Assembly (NCBI RefSeq): GCF_037392515.1 | Contig: NW_027133892.1 | Span: forward strand, 620,001 to 684,000 | Length of the DNA: 64,000 bases | From: Haliotis asinina | Lineage: Eukaryota > Mollusca > Gastropoda > Lepetellida > Haliotidae | Direction: 5' to 3' | Shown: positions 34,023-44,792 of the stretch, one piece after another | How positions within the stretch are numbered: the stretch's first letter is position 1 | Layout of the letters: each line of letters opens with the position of its first letter | The notes under the pieces: generated by a model | The model's input: the letters and a program-made list of their open reading frames with translations, nothing else | The model's database searches: none | What the model was told of the DNA's origin: nothing | Translations under genes and position numbers: made by a program

Positions 34023-34898
34023 TCAGGAGTCTCTGATGAAGGCTTCGAGTCCGTGCCGGTAGTCACCGTAGTTCCATGTAAGCTCAGCACCAGCACTTAC
34101 GTCCGTGATGGTGCACATCATGAACCTCCAACGCAGTGTCCCAGAACCCCCCAACTTATCCCATCTAATCTTACAATTTGGAGATTTCCAGCTGTGGTTC
34201 ATGGTCCCCCCCAAATTTTGATCAGGATGAATAACATCACCCTGAGAATTTCTATGGACGTCCAAAACTAAATCCTTCCTACCATGACCACCAACCATGT
34301 TAACGAACCGAAAAGACAAATGTTGCCTATCATACTCTCGCAACCTGTCTTCTACCTCCCCTATGGATATGACCTGGCCAATGTATTCACATACATCCTC
34401 CCCCGCCCGGTAATCTCGAGAAGCAAAAACCCCTTTCCCAATTTCGGTGCTGACAGGTGCTATGAACGGACCGGAATCAGTAACCCCCCTCCCTTCCCTC
34501 TCCTGTACTGACCTGCGAGTAGCGTACCCCCTCAAGGAATACCCCAATGGTTCTGCCAAAATGTCCCCTCCTTCACCCCCAAAGTTTCGACCAAACCTAA
34601 CCTGCATGATACGATACCCACGGCGTGGAGATTGAACGTAGGTGAAACCTGCGTTGATGGCAACCGTCTTGAACTGGCTGGTGAAGGCTTGGAACCGGGA
34701 GGCGAGCTTGTGAAGATTGGTGTCCGTCGTCCAGGCCTTGACTTTTGCGATATACTCTGCATGCAGATCTTGCGAAGGAATGACGTTCTCTTCGTTGATG
34801 GTGTAGAGTCTTGCAAACCTGGACAAGAACGGACAAAGGCAGGCACTTTCCTTTGGCTGGACAGAGAGACCCCGACGAAGTTCCCTTGCTCGTGGCAT
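34023..34898 (-). CDS. Intronless SET-domain protein lysine methyltransferase with histone-type gene ends
   Basis: A 291-residue protein starting at ATG 34898 (context CAAAATGC, A at -3). The SET domain spans about 150-282: G-K-G-V-F-A (154-159), E-Y-I-G (171-174), an insert of about 50 residues, L-D-V (212-214), M-N-H-S-W-K-S-P-N-C (233-242; the usual N-H-S-C-x-P-N with W in place of C) and E-L-T-W-N-Y-G-D-Y (272-280) with the catalytic-type tyrosine. There is no pre-SET or Cys-rich post-SET. Residues about 22-102 form a separate basic, helix-rich region ending RRGYRIMQVRFGR that looks like a winged-helix fold; that is inference. The family uses S-adenosylmethionine to methylate lysines, often on histones; the substrate here is unknown. 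The gene has one exon, a 45-nt predicted 5'UTR, a 14-nt spacer to a histone stem-loop, and a CCAAT/TATA/Inr promoter. It could be a host paralogue group or a captured gene. Confidence 0.88.
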   Translation of the reverse strand: MPRARELRRGLSVQPKESACLCPFLSRFARLYTINEENVIPSQDLHAEYIAKVKAWTTDTNLHKLASRFQAFTSQFKTVAINAGFTYVQSPRRGYRIMQVRFGRNFGGEGGDILAEPLGYSLRGYATRRSVQEREGRGVTDSGPFIAPVSTEIGKGVFASRDYRAGEDVCEYIGQVISIGEVEDRLREYDRQHLSFRFVNMVGGHGRKDLVLDVHRNSQGDVIHPDQNLGGTMNHSWKSPNCKIRWDKLGGSGTLRWRFMMCTITDVSAGAELTWNYGDYRHGLEAFIRDS

Positions 34899-34939
34899 TT
34901 TGACAGTTCACGTTGTTGTCACAGTCAAGTGAGAGAGCG

Positions 34940-35028
34940 GAATGAAGTGCGGTCTGACAGTCTCAGTCTTATATAGTCGCGCCCAAACCGGAATGACTGA
35001 CATCCATGATGTGGCGTCATCAGATTGG
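34940..35028 (-). promoter_or_regulatory. CCAAT / CRE-like / TATA / Inr core promoter of the SET gene
   Basis: On the minus strand: CCAAT at 35028-35024, TGACGCCA (CRE/ATF-like) at 35019-35012, TATATAAG at 34975-34968, and TCATTC, a match to the TCAKTY initiator, at 34945-34940. The first T of the TATA box is 32 bp from the A of the initiator (34943), the standard spacing. The predicted 5'UTR is 45 nt. The same arrangement is common in replication-dependent histone genes. Confidence 0.78.
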
Positions 35029-35029
35029 C

Positions 35030-35699
35030 CGGTGACAGAAAAATACGTTTCAGCACCACGCTCGAGGTTCCAGAAACAATGTTTCGAGAAATACCGGTTA
35101 ATTCATGTTTTCATTTTATTGTACAGTAAATATGATGTGATCTCAATGACCAAAATAGAGAATATGATACCGTCTACAGATACTCTAAATTTAGGAATAG
35201 AAAGAACGTAACTTTCGACAGTTAGGTGGTTTTGGGTAAAACAATATTCAGTCAGTCAGCCATGTCTTCATAATTACAGGCGATCCAGGTTAGCAGTTCT
35301 CAGTTCTCAAAGGAGACATAATAAAATGGTAACAGTTGATAACAATACTATCGCAACTGCAACAGTTCCAAGTAAAGACCTAAATAGGAATTGCTCTCAA
35401 TCACATACCAGCAAACTAACTCACTGAGGGATGTACCCCACGATATATACATATATAGGTGGATAGATGGATAGTACAATAAATATAAGCACAACACTCA
35501 GACTGACACACACACACCCAACTCTCTCTCTTCTGTCATCCATGGTGCCCGTGTCCACTCGTCCCCTCAAACGAATCTGTCAAGTACAACGCGTTGAACA
35601 GTATTTCAGGTGTGGCACGGTGTGTCAGTGGGCTGTCAGGCAGGTTATAGTGGGTTACAGCTTGTCTGAAACCGAGGAACGCGAGTTTGGTTGCTTTAA
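35030..35699. other. Upstream region of the SET gene
   Basis: No coding segment recognised; short (CA)n at about 35,508. Confidence 0.4.
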
Positions 35700-35801
35700 A
35701 CCTGGGTCTAGATTTTCGAAGCTCTCCTAGCGCTAAGATTTTCGTAAGTGCCATACATTAACTTGCGACTATCTAAGAGAGCTTAAAAATCTAGGCCCAG
35801 G
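35700..35801. mobile_element. Palindromic MITE-like hairpin
   Basis: CCTGGGTCTAGATTTTCGAA with GCTCTCCTAGCGCTAAG on the left faces GAGAGCTTAAAAATCTAGGC CCAGG on the right, with TTCGTAAGT/ACTTGCGA at the centre. The whole about 100-bp unit is an imperfect palindrome. Confidence 0.65.
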
Positions 35802-35959
35802 CCACAAATTAGATGATCGCTGGTAATGGTGCCCAGTGACGTTTTCGCGTGGATTGGAAATGTGCCTGTCTCCTGTGTCCCTCCCTCAGACAGAAGGGAC
35901 GAGGGTACCCACATCCCTTCAACCAACTAATGGAGTGACATGTCCATGTGGATCCTTAC

Positions 35960-36048
35960 CCCTCCCTCACAGCTATATTCCATGTGTATGGCGGCGATCT
36001 ATAAATAATTATAAACGAGAGTGGATCAGACAATCCGGTGATAATTGC
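35960..36048 (-). mobile_element. SINE family A fragment
   Basis: GCTATATTCCATGTGTATGG, CGGCGATCTATAAATAATT and GGATCAGACAATCCGGTGAT are recognisable; the head and tail are gone. Confidence 0.65.
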
Positions 36049-39000
36049 AAAGCTGATTATGCTGTCCCGTGTCACTCTAAAACCATGTGATCAATCTTTC
36101 CATGGTGTGTTAACGCAACAAACAGAAATAAATAGCGCAATGTGTATTGATTTGAAAGTAAATTGCTCTATAAATACCATACAGTCCTAGCACATGTGCA
36201 GCAGGAATGGTCTTTTCAAGTTTGATGCCTTAGCATGCATGTTACTGATACACAATATTTTTTGAGCTACTCTGTTGTTAAACACCATGTGCACCGAAAT
36301 TCCAGAAATATGGCGGTGTTATGCGAGTTATGGAGTCTATACATCGCCTCTTGATATGCCATCAAAGCATACGTAATTCAAGGTAAATAAAATTAAGATT
36401 TTCAGCGTTAAAAATGTAACGTTTCTGTTTGTTTGGGCTTTGTTTGCTTTTATATTGTAATTCATTTTCTTAACATACATACAGTACCGTTGTGATAGTG
36501 TTCATTGATAAAACAATCTAAATGTAATTTAATGATGAAGGCAAACGAAACATAGAGTTGATTTTAACTGCTGCAAAACGTGCAGACTGAACCAACGTCG
36601 CCTCTCTCTTATTAAGTCTTTGCCCACAGGAAGTACCGCATGCGCAAAGCGAGAAACGGGAGATACGTGCATTTCATGTTTTCGATCACGTCACCGGAGG
36701 TTCCGTTTGGGCAATGCTGTAATAAGGATACTGAGCAATCACGCATGCACCAGTCTAAAATATACAATTCGTGATCTTGATTTTTTCCTCACAGGTAGTG
36801 ATTACTTCAGTTTTCAAGATTATACATTAATTCATTAATTCATTAATACATTATCTTATGATAAGTTTACTTATTCATATTACGACAGTGAGTACTTACT
36901 AAATTTATTTCAGTACCCCAAGAAGATGTCATAAGATCTGTTGACAAACATATCATTACTTTTTAGATCTAACGTAATTTCCAGCATTCAGACAAGAAAT
37001 ATAGCAAATATTTACGACCGAAGTACATACCACTTGTTCCACATTTAAATTACAATGATTGAAAAATTATAGACCCATTTCCATGAAACACGGTGATAGA
37101 GGCTATTGTTACAATGTTCCGGGGGGGAGGGGGGAGGTAACTAAAAAACACAGCACGACAAACCATGACATCCTGGGGTTATTTTATAGTTGAGTTGAGT
37201 TTTAACATCACATCGGCATTATTACAGCCCTATAATGTCGAGATTCACGTTTGCATTTATTACCGTTCTAGGTCAAAAACAGTTTGGTTCATAAACATAA
37301 ATGTCCATTTCACTACCATTTAAAACAGAGAAAATGCCATAGCACTAAATACAAATGCAAGCAAGTCGTTTTTCTATAAATAGTGGCAAACGATATAAAT
37401 AGGTATAATTTATAGATGTAAATAGGACGTGGTGAACATTGGGACTTGTACATCGTATTATGTGGGGGAACAAACAGTAAACTTAGTCTCAGTGTGTTTC
37501 GTTACACTTCACCACCAGTAGTGTTTTTTCACCAGTAGTGGAAAGTAACGAAAAGTACTGAGGATAAGTTTACTTGTACTGATTTTGATATATATCAGTT
37601 GACAGACTGTAATTGGCGAGTAAAATGAGTTACATGCTGATGAAAACTGGTCTCGGCCAGCGGCTGCGTGTAGGAGGCGTATTTTCTTTCGAAATGATTA
37701 ATCATTCTGGCAATTGTCGTCCGTCTAAGATACTAGCAGAAACTAGTGAAACTGAAGTATTTTGTTTACGTTTTCCCTCTAAATTCCCATCGTAACTTTA
37801 TGACAACCGTGAACACAACCACATACTCAAGTTACAGATCATTTCGAGATCTAGAAATAGATTGTCAACACTGCGCGAGGAGCCTTCAGTTTTATCCGAT
37901 GTTCAAGTTTAGTTCAGGTCATTAATGTGAAATTATGGGTTTATGTCTTTGATTAACAAAGCAGGAAAATATTTACATACTAGTAGATGCATCTGGACAC
38001 ACCCAGCAGCTAATCTTAGCAAATCTCCGTAATACTCTTCAAATTACTACACCATCCTAAAATGACACTTAACATACGGAAATACATTTTTTTTAATCAT
38101 CCTCTTGAATTTATTTTTCTGTGTGTACATTGTTGTGGAATCCTAATTTACAAACTTCCACAATACTGGACGTCATGAACTGCCAGCGTTTGCGTTCAGG
38201 TATGCAACACCACCATAACACAAAGAAGATCCAAGATACACACTGTATCTGTACACTGACCCATCTTCCAGAAACAATAAAGTCTCTGAACAGAGGACCC
38301 ACAGTTACCAAAACAACGAACTAGGTTTCTTCAGAGATAATTACTAATGGACATAAGGTGCAAAGAATTATATGTTAAAGTTCAATAATATTACACATGG
38401 GCATCGTTGCTTCTTCAACAATGATACTAGCAATATTTGTTTGATTATATCTATCCCTAGAGGACATAGCACGAAATCTGATCTATTTCCTCTTCTGGAA
38501 TACTTTGTAATGTCAGCGAAAACATGTTAAAGTTGTTTCAATATGTGGTAAAAGTCATAACAAAACTTTAGTAAATTGCCATACAGCATTCGCACCCTGC
38601 AAACCAGGGTGTAATTTAATATGAAGCTGATTTTCCAAATAACCATGTGTCAACAAACCATTCATCTTAATAAACAAGACTTTGGCTCAGTCATTAGCAA
38701 CCTCAAAAGCGGGGGATTTCTAGGAAGCATTACATCAAATCTAGGTTAAATGTATGTTTCAATATTCATTCCAGTTACATGAATAGTCAACTGAGATTTT
38801 GTAAGTCATTCTGTTCCAAGACTGACTAATGTCAGGCCAAGGTGTGGCCAAAACGTAACATTTGCTGTTGTCTTTTTTTCAAACTCTCTGGATGTTGAAA
38901 TATAAAAAAAGTTGAGTTACAATACGAGTAACTACTTCCAGACTAATCTTATTACTTTTTTAAAAAACATCTTAAATAAGGAGCCATGGAACTAAATTAG

Positions 39001-40285
39001 TGCCAAGTTATTGCTCTGCCATGACATGTCTGTAGTGTTGTGTAAGTATGCCTGGTTCTGCTTTCAAACCACATGAATCTGATATGTCAATCAGTTAGGT
39101 ATAATTATTTCTAACTGTTTATATAATCTTACTATGTTTACTAAAGGATGCAAGATTCTTAAAAGATATCTTGCTATCAATTTTAATGACTGTAATATTC
39201 CTAAAGTATACCAATGTACCTTACCTGCATGAACAAATTTATGTTTTGCAAAAGTTAAAAACAAATACAATTTCCTCCAATATTCCACGTAGTCACTATT
39301 CTTCTCGCGTGGTTTTTACATCGATCAACATCTCTTTATGGAAATTCCAAAATATTTAAGGCGTGGTTACACACTGTCCTTTCAATACAAAATATTACTC
39401 GTAAAATATTTTGAGCTATTAACAGATAGTGTACTGCTGAGTAGCCCTTCAGATTGGGCTTTTGAAACTTGACAACATCATAAAATATGTGACAAATTTA
39501 AGAATATGTAAGATCGAAGGCAACCATATACATCTCATTGTTCTTTAATGTAACACGTTTTGCCATGTTGGTCGTCCCTAACCGAAATCACATCGCTGTC
39601 AGATTTGTTTACATTGTGTCACGGCCTTCTCGCCTGTCTCGTCTCAGCTTTGTGATCTACAGCATCAATGCCCGGAACGTTAAGCAAAAACAAGTTTGTA
39701 GCTGTCCTTGTTTATAACACTTGCAAAGCCTTAAAATTCTAGCTGTTGTCATCTAATTGGTAATTTTTTTTTACTCATATGCAAAAGTGTGGAAATTCAT
39801 GCAAATTCTCAACTTCGAGCAGGCGTAGGTTTCGAGGACGATGGTGCTGATTGACTGATCATGAGGCCTATCGCATTCCTTGATCCACCTCAAGTTTTTT
39901 TGGTCTTCACCCAAGTGAACTTTTTTTTAAATTATGTAGACAAAAAAAACAATATGACAATATTCTGCGGAGTTAGGGTGTTTCTCCGATTATTTGATTT
40001 TGAGTTAGAGTGCGATCAATTCATTGGGGAGATTTTCACTCGAACGGACTGTAACGACTGTAGCTTGCCCTGCGTCACATTTTCATAGGGTTCATAAAAA
40101 TGTCGCATCTTAGCGAGAATGTAATGAATTTCAATTTGCAAGATATCAAACTGTAGTCAATTGGATGTGAAACAGTTTTGCTGCATTTTATATATATGTG
40201 TACATGAATAATTACCTCACTATTACAACACATTACAAGAGTATCCCAGCAGCGCCAAATTAGGGCTACAACATTTCACAGTAAC
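36049..40285. other. Long gene-poor AT-rich stretch
   Basis: The only family member seen is a MITE end at about 37,495-37,560 (GTTTCGTTACACTTCACCAC ... GTAACGAAAAGTACTGAGGA). No exon chain or domain was found on either strand. Confidence 0.4.
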
Positions 40286-40287
40286 CA

Positions 40288-40492
40288 GTGAGTTAGGTTT
40301 CACGCCGCACTCAGCAATAGTTCAGTAATATGGGAGCGGTCTGTAAATAACCAAGTCTGGACCAGACAATCCAGTGATCTACAGCAGGAGCATTGATCTG
40401 CGCAATTGGGAACCGATGGCATGTGTCAACCAAGTCAGCGAGCCTGACCCGATCATGTTAGTCGCCTCTTACTACAAGCATATGTGTTGCTT
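40288..40492 (-). mobile_element. SINE family A, missing the head end
   Basis: GTGAGTTAGGTTTCACGCCG through CCAGACAATCCAGTGATCTA and CAACCAAGTCAGCGAGCCTG to GTCGCCTCTTACTACAAGCA; it ends before the TTCACGGGTC end. Confidence 0.85.
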
Positions 40493-40536
40493 CACAGTAA
40501 CAAACTTACTGACTTTCTAAGTAATCCTATCACAAA

Positions 40537-42004
40537 CACACTGTAATGGACGCTTCAGTTGGTGTCTTTTCTTAACAGTATAAGAAAAGGTAGCCACGGG
40601 GACTCTCCGTGAAGTCGAAGACCGTCAGTATTGCTCATGAGCCAATTATTATTGTCATTTTCATAATCATTTGTCCTTCGCCGTCAATATTAGTCTCCTC
40701 AATCAGGAATACATGATTGTCTTACTGTGTCTGAACAACTGCGGGGTGGGCCGTGGGACAGCCTAGTGGTTAAAACATTAGCGCGTCATCGACGAAAACC
40801 GAAGTTCGAATCCCCATCTCTGGTGTCCCTTTGTTCTACAGGCGTTGAAAAACCAGCGACTGACTGATAAATATTGGATACTGGATAAAATACTGGAATA
40901 TTGGGACATGTATAAGCCTACACATGTAGCGTGAAACCCACCACAAAATATGCAATTAAACTACACTGAAATATAAAAAAGGTGAGCGACCTCTTTTCCC
41001 TCCTTTCAGTTACATGGGCCTCCATATCACACTGTCGTTAGTTAATTAAACGAAATTAAAACATAGCCGCTCACTCTTTCAAGAAATGTTCTTGCTCAAG
41101 AAAGTATTGAAGCAAGAGTGACATTAAAATTCCAAACATTAAAAACGCAAAATAGTCTATAATATTTCAACACTTTCAGAAGTTGTGAGACATCAACACT
41201 ATATTTGTAGACATGGCACGTGTCCGGAATGTTATTTTCAAACAGGGCGAAAATTAATTAGATGTGTTCTCAACTGACATTTTTTTAACGTTGTAATAAC
41301 ATTTTACTCACATTTTGCGCATTTGTGACATATATGAAATTCTGCGAAAACCTTTTCCGTAATACTTAAAATTCTGCGAAAACCTTTTCCTTAATATTTA
41401 ACAAAGACTATTTTACAACCTTACGAAAATATTTGGAAAATTGGATTTTTGTGACATTCACTGGGAGGAGTAGTTTAGACAGTGATGAGTTTTAAAACAG
41501 TGATTACTGGTAAATAAATATGTTGAATTTATAACAAATAGCAATATTTGGGACGCTGCGAGAGACCAAACTTACAATATTAGACATAGACACGGCCTCA
41601 TCACTGCACCAGAATAAATAAGTACGAGCCCTCAGTCGATCAGAACCCCGTGACGTCAGAACAGGCGATGCTGACGTCATGGCATTTGTACTTGAACTCT
41701 GACCTTGGTGCGGTGGCCGGTTAGAGAGTCACTTGATGTGACCACATTTCAGAGGACTTTTGCCAGAAAACTTGTAAACTTTAGACGTTATTTTCTACCC
41801 AGTGAGTCAGTCTATGTTATACAATTTGTAGTGTAACAACTGCCATACTTTTTCTCCTATTTTCTGAGTATTAATGTAGACATGGGGTGATCTTTAAAAG
41901 GAGCTAGATACTTAAAAAGAGTTATATAACGCTGAACGTTCGATCTATCAAGTCACGTGACCAGCGCCATAGTTGAGAACCGACGAGGGGTCCACAGTCA
42001 GGTG
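40537..42004 (+). repeat. Composite repeat, copy 1
   Basis: Direct repeat of 61,777-63,293. It starts CACACTGTAATGGACGCTTC and ends CACAGTCAGGTGA in both copies. It contains a tRNA-like SINE head (40,745-40,835: GACAGCCTAGTGGTTAAAAC, AAGTTCGAATCC), two TGACGTCA sites 21 bp apart (41,651 and 41,672), TTATATAA (about 41,922), and GTCACGTGAC (41,952-41,961). No protein-coding segment recognised. Confidence 0.85.
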
Positions 42005-42199
42005 ATAACAAGTTCGACCACAAGACACGTCTCATATGGATAGGATGGAAAAAGAGATCGAAAATGACATTACTCTAAACTACAGTCTGTAAATAAGTAA
42101 ACTAATTAATTAAGAGTTTAATCTAAACTGGGACCGGAGGACTTCATCCTTCATGGAAATGCTTTTTCTCTAGATTTAGATGACATGGTAGATATAAAT

Positions 42200-43290
42200 T
42201 ATGAAGTTAAATAATGTATTTAGTGTTCTTCCTAACCCAGATTCGGAAGTTATAACTTCCAGGACAAATGCTACAAATTTAAATGGTACCATAAACCTGA
42301 CAAAATTAAGAGAGGCCTAGCTGCCAAATTGGTGTCACCTCTTCATGTATAATCTCCCAAAGCTTAGTGCTGGCAATGTTTTTCATTATAATTGTCAATA
42401 TTTGAAAGAGGACTGCCTCCCTCTGATTGACAATAGATGTTATAGAGAAGTTTTTAGTGCATGGTGGCATTTTATATCTGAAAGCCATTCTAACCATGAC
42501 ATAGATGATATACTTTCAGAAAGTCTATGGTACATCAAAAACAATTATGTTGGAGGTAAACCAATGGCTTGACAAAGGGGTGCGATGTAAAACGACCTAT
42601 TTCATTCTAGCATCAAAATACACCCTTCTGAAAACTTTGTAAGACTTTTCAAGCTGAAAACTGACTTTGTTAATGTGTGAGTCTTATTTTATCAATAAAA
42701 ATATTTGAAATCACTCAATATACCTTTTGAAAACCTGTTTAAAATACCATTTCCAACTCTACCAACAAGTAATAAACACCTCCCTAAAGATGTACAGGGG
42801 GCACAACGCTCTTACAAAATATTTTTGACTGACGCTACTTACAGAAAATGGACATTGCCAAAATGGGAACAAAATGTTTTTAACTAATGAAGGGCTATCC
42901 CATGACTGGAAAAACCATAATAAGATTCCTTTCAGATGTACAAATGACGCTAAATTGCAGCGGTTCTAATCTGCAATAATACATCACATCTTGCCAACAA
43001 ATGCACTGCTGTCTAACTTTGGATATGAAGACAACTCAAAATGCAGCTTCTGTCAACACAAAAGTGTGTTACATGATCACATTTTCCGCTCTTGTAACAT
43101 CACACATCTGGCAAAAACTTGAAATCTGGCTTAAATGTAAAGCACATATCAATATTAAAATACCACAAAGAGGTACTTCTTGGTACTCCCGATAAAAATA
43201 ATGATCCTCTAAACATTATTATCAGTATCTTCAAGAACATCATTTTTGGAAGCAGATTTTCTTCATTTCACAATTCATTTCACATTTATA
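42200..43290 (+). pseudogene. LINE (L1/Tx1-like) ORF2 C-terminal remnant
   Basis: Plus-strand blocks in order, in shifting frames: YNLPKLSAGNVFHYNCQYLK with YIKNNYVGGKPM; KIFLTDATYRKWTLPKWEQN; RCTNDAKLQRF; HILPTNALLSNFGYEDNSKC followed by SFCQH; and HIWQKLEIWLKC. This is the post-RT region with the zf-RVT type C-x-x-C segment seen in L1/Tx1-like LINEs. Several stops and frameshifts make it a dead 5'-truncated copy. Its last about 20 bp (ACAATTCATTTCACATTT) also occur at 63,309-63,326, right after composite repeat copy 2. Confidence 0.75.
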
Positions 43291-43292
43291 AC

Positions 43293-43556
43293 ACTGGTGA
43301 GTGAGTGAATTTAGCTTTGTACCACACCCAGCGACATTCCGGCCATATGGCAATTGACTGTAAATACTTAAGTGAGTGTGGGCCAGACAATCCAGTGATC
43401 AACAGCAAGATCTTTGATCTACGTATGTGAACCAATGCCACGTGTCAACAAAGTCAGCGAGCCGTACCAACCGTTCCCGTTAATCTCCTATTACGACAAG
43501 CAGGGGTTACTCAAGATGAATATTCTAACCCGAACCTTCACGGGTCTAAAACTAGA
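43293..43556 (-). mobile_element. SINE family A, near full length, after composite copy 1
   Basis: GTGAGTGAGTGAATTTAGCT to CGAACCTTCACGGGTCT. It shares subfamily features with the copy at 63,332 (GAGCCGTACCAACCGTTCCC / GAGCCGTGCCAACCGATCCC and CAAGCAGGGGTTACT), supporting a joint duplication of composite plus SINE. Confidence 0.88.
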
Positions 43557-43810
43557 AACTAGTAAATATATGTTATTTTTGTTTTTGTTGCCATGAGCTG
43601 TAGCTGAGAAAGGTGGTCAAAAGAGCATGCATAACGGTTCTGTTCCGCCTTGTGTTCTCTGCAGTCTTGGGTCCGAGTTCCCTGAAACGGACGAGTTCTA
43701 CAGGTTAAGTGTTCTGACCACCATGACTGCAATATAAACCCAAAACATAACACATTTATCGATTGGTTCAAAAGGTGACTCTCGTTTGGGTGTTTAGCAC
43801 TGAAATGTAC

Positions 43811-43975
43811 CTTGTGATGATCGCTACCCCGCACACTTTCATACCAGTCGATAAAATCTAATAACGTCACAGTGCTTACACGAGTGGAACCAAGACGAGG
43901 AAGAGAAGTGTCTTGCCGCACAGCTCTCTTCGATGCAAAGTGTTCGATGTAATCAGGGATAACGATGAATTCCAT
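43811..43975 (-). CDS. Orphan candidate first coding exon
   Basis: ATG at 43975 in a strong context (AAGATGG) opens 55 codons, MEFIVIPDYIEHFASKRAVR ... DFIDWYESVRGSDHHK, ending exactly at a consensus-like donor AAG/GTACAT (phase 0). The composition looks protein-like, but I do not recognise it and found no partner exon downstream on the minus strand. It may be a lone relic or a chance frame. Confidence 0.25.
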
Positions 43976-44714
43976 CTTGTAAAAGAGAACGTTTATGGCT
44001 TAATGGTCTCAGTGTACTTTTTATTGTTTCTGACTTTGAACTGTGTTAATGTAACATGACTGTTTTACCCGTACTGGATACTTTTCGCAGACTTCCCAGT
44101 GTTCGACCGTCTAAAAGTAAATTCATTCCAAAGAAATTCAGTTCAGTGTAAAGAAAAAAATGGAAACATTCAAAATTAGAAATATGAATAATAAAAATTA
44201 TCTTTTAAATCAACAAAACAGTTACTTCCAGTTACAGTTGTTTTGTTTCACATGGTTCTGTGGGCAGATTGTGTGTTGGGGGAAAGGTTATCCAGTCATG
44301 TATTGATCGTTCCAATCTACTAGTATTATTCTTTCCTGCATCTTGTTGCATTGGTACAACCCTTCACAAAGGCAATTGACAACAAGAGAGAAATTCAAAG
44401 AAAGGACACTATAAACATTTCTTGATTTCTACCTCCAGCAGTATACATTTTGTTTGTTTACCTTTGTTTTGATATTTTTCAGACAAAACTTTTCAGAAAA
44501 TAATTTGACGTTTAAAACAGAGGCAGATTTTGTTGCTTTTTTTCAAGTTGTAATCATCGAGCAATGCCTGTTGTGACTGTAGACTGTCTAGTTCCTCATC
44601 AACATCCTTGTTGCATGACATCATAATAGAAGCACCTTTTAATATCCATTAGCAATCTATGTTACAAGCAGGGTCGACTGTACAGTTTTGATTTTATTAT
44701 AGGCATAAGTTTCC

Positions 44715-44792
44715 CCGCAGTATTACAGCTAGCTGTACGATATGATCTGAAGAATCGAGTCTGGACCAGACAATACAGTGATTGTCACCATG
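44715..44792 (-). mobile_element. SINE family A fragment
   Basis: CCGCAGTATTACAGCTAGCT and AATCGAGTCTGGACCAGACA followed by ATACAGTGATT; the rest is missing. Confidence 0.7.

Noticed and set aside
33969..34271. Plus-strand open frame opposite the end of the SET gene
   Set aside because: It is the antisense shadow of the SET coding region and stem-loops; its first codons are the reverse complement of the hairpins.
34447..34976. Several 62-114-codon open frames on both strands within the SET gene
   Set aside because: All overlap the SET gene out of frame; none shows a domain. Local GC richness of the gene keeps other frames open.
40745..40835. tRNA gene
   Set aside because: The tRNA-like head has a mismatched acceptor stem and continues into a SINE body; the same sequence recurs at 62,045.
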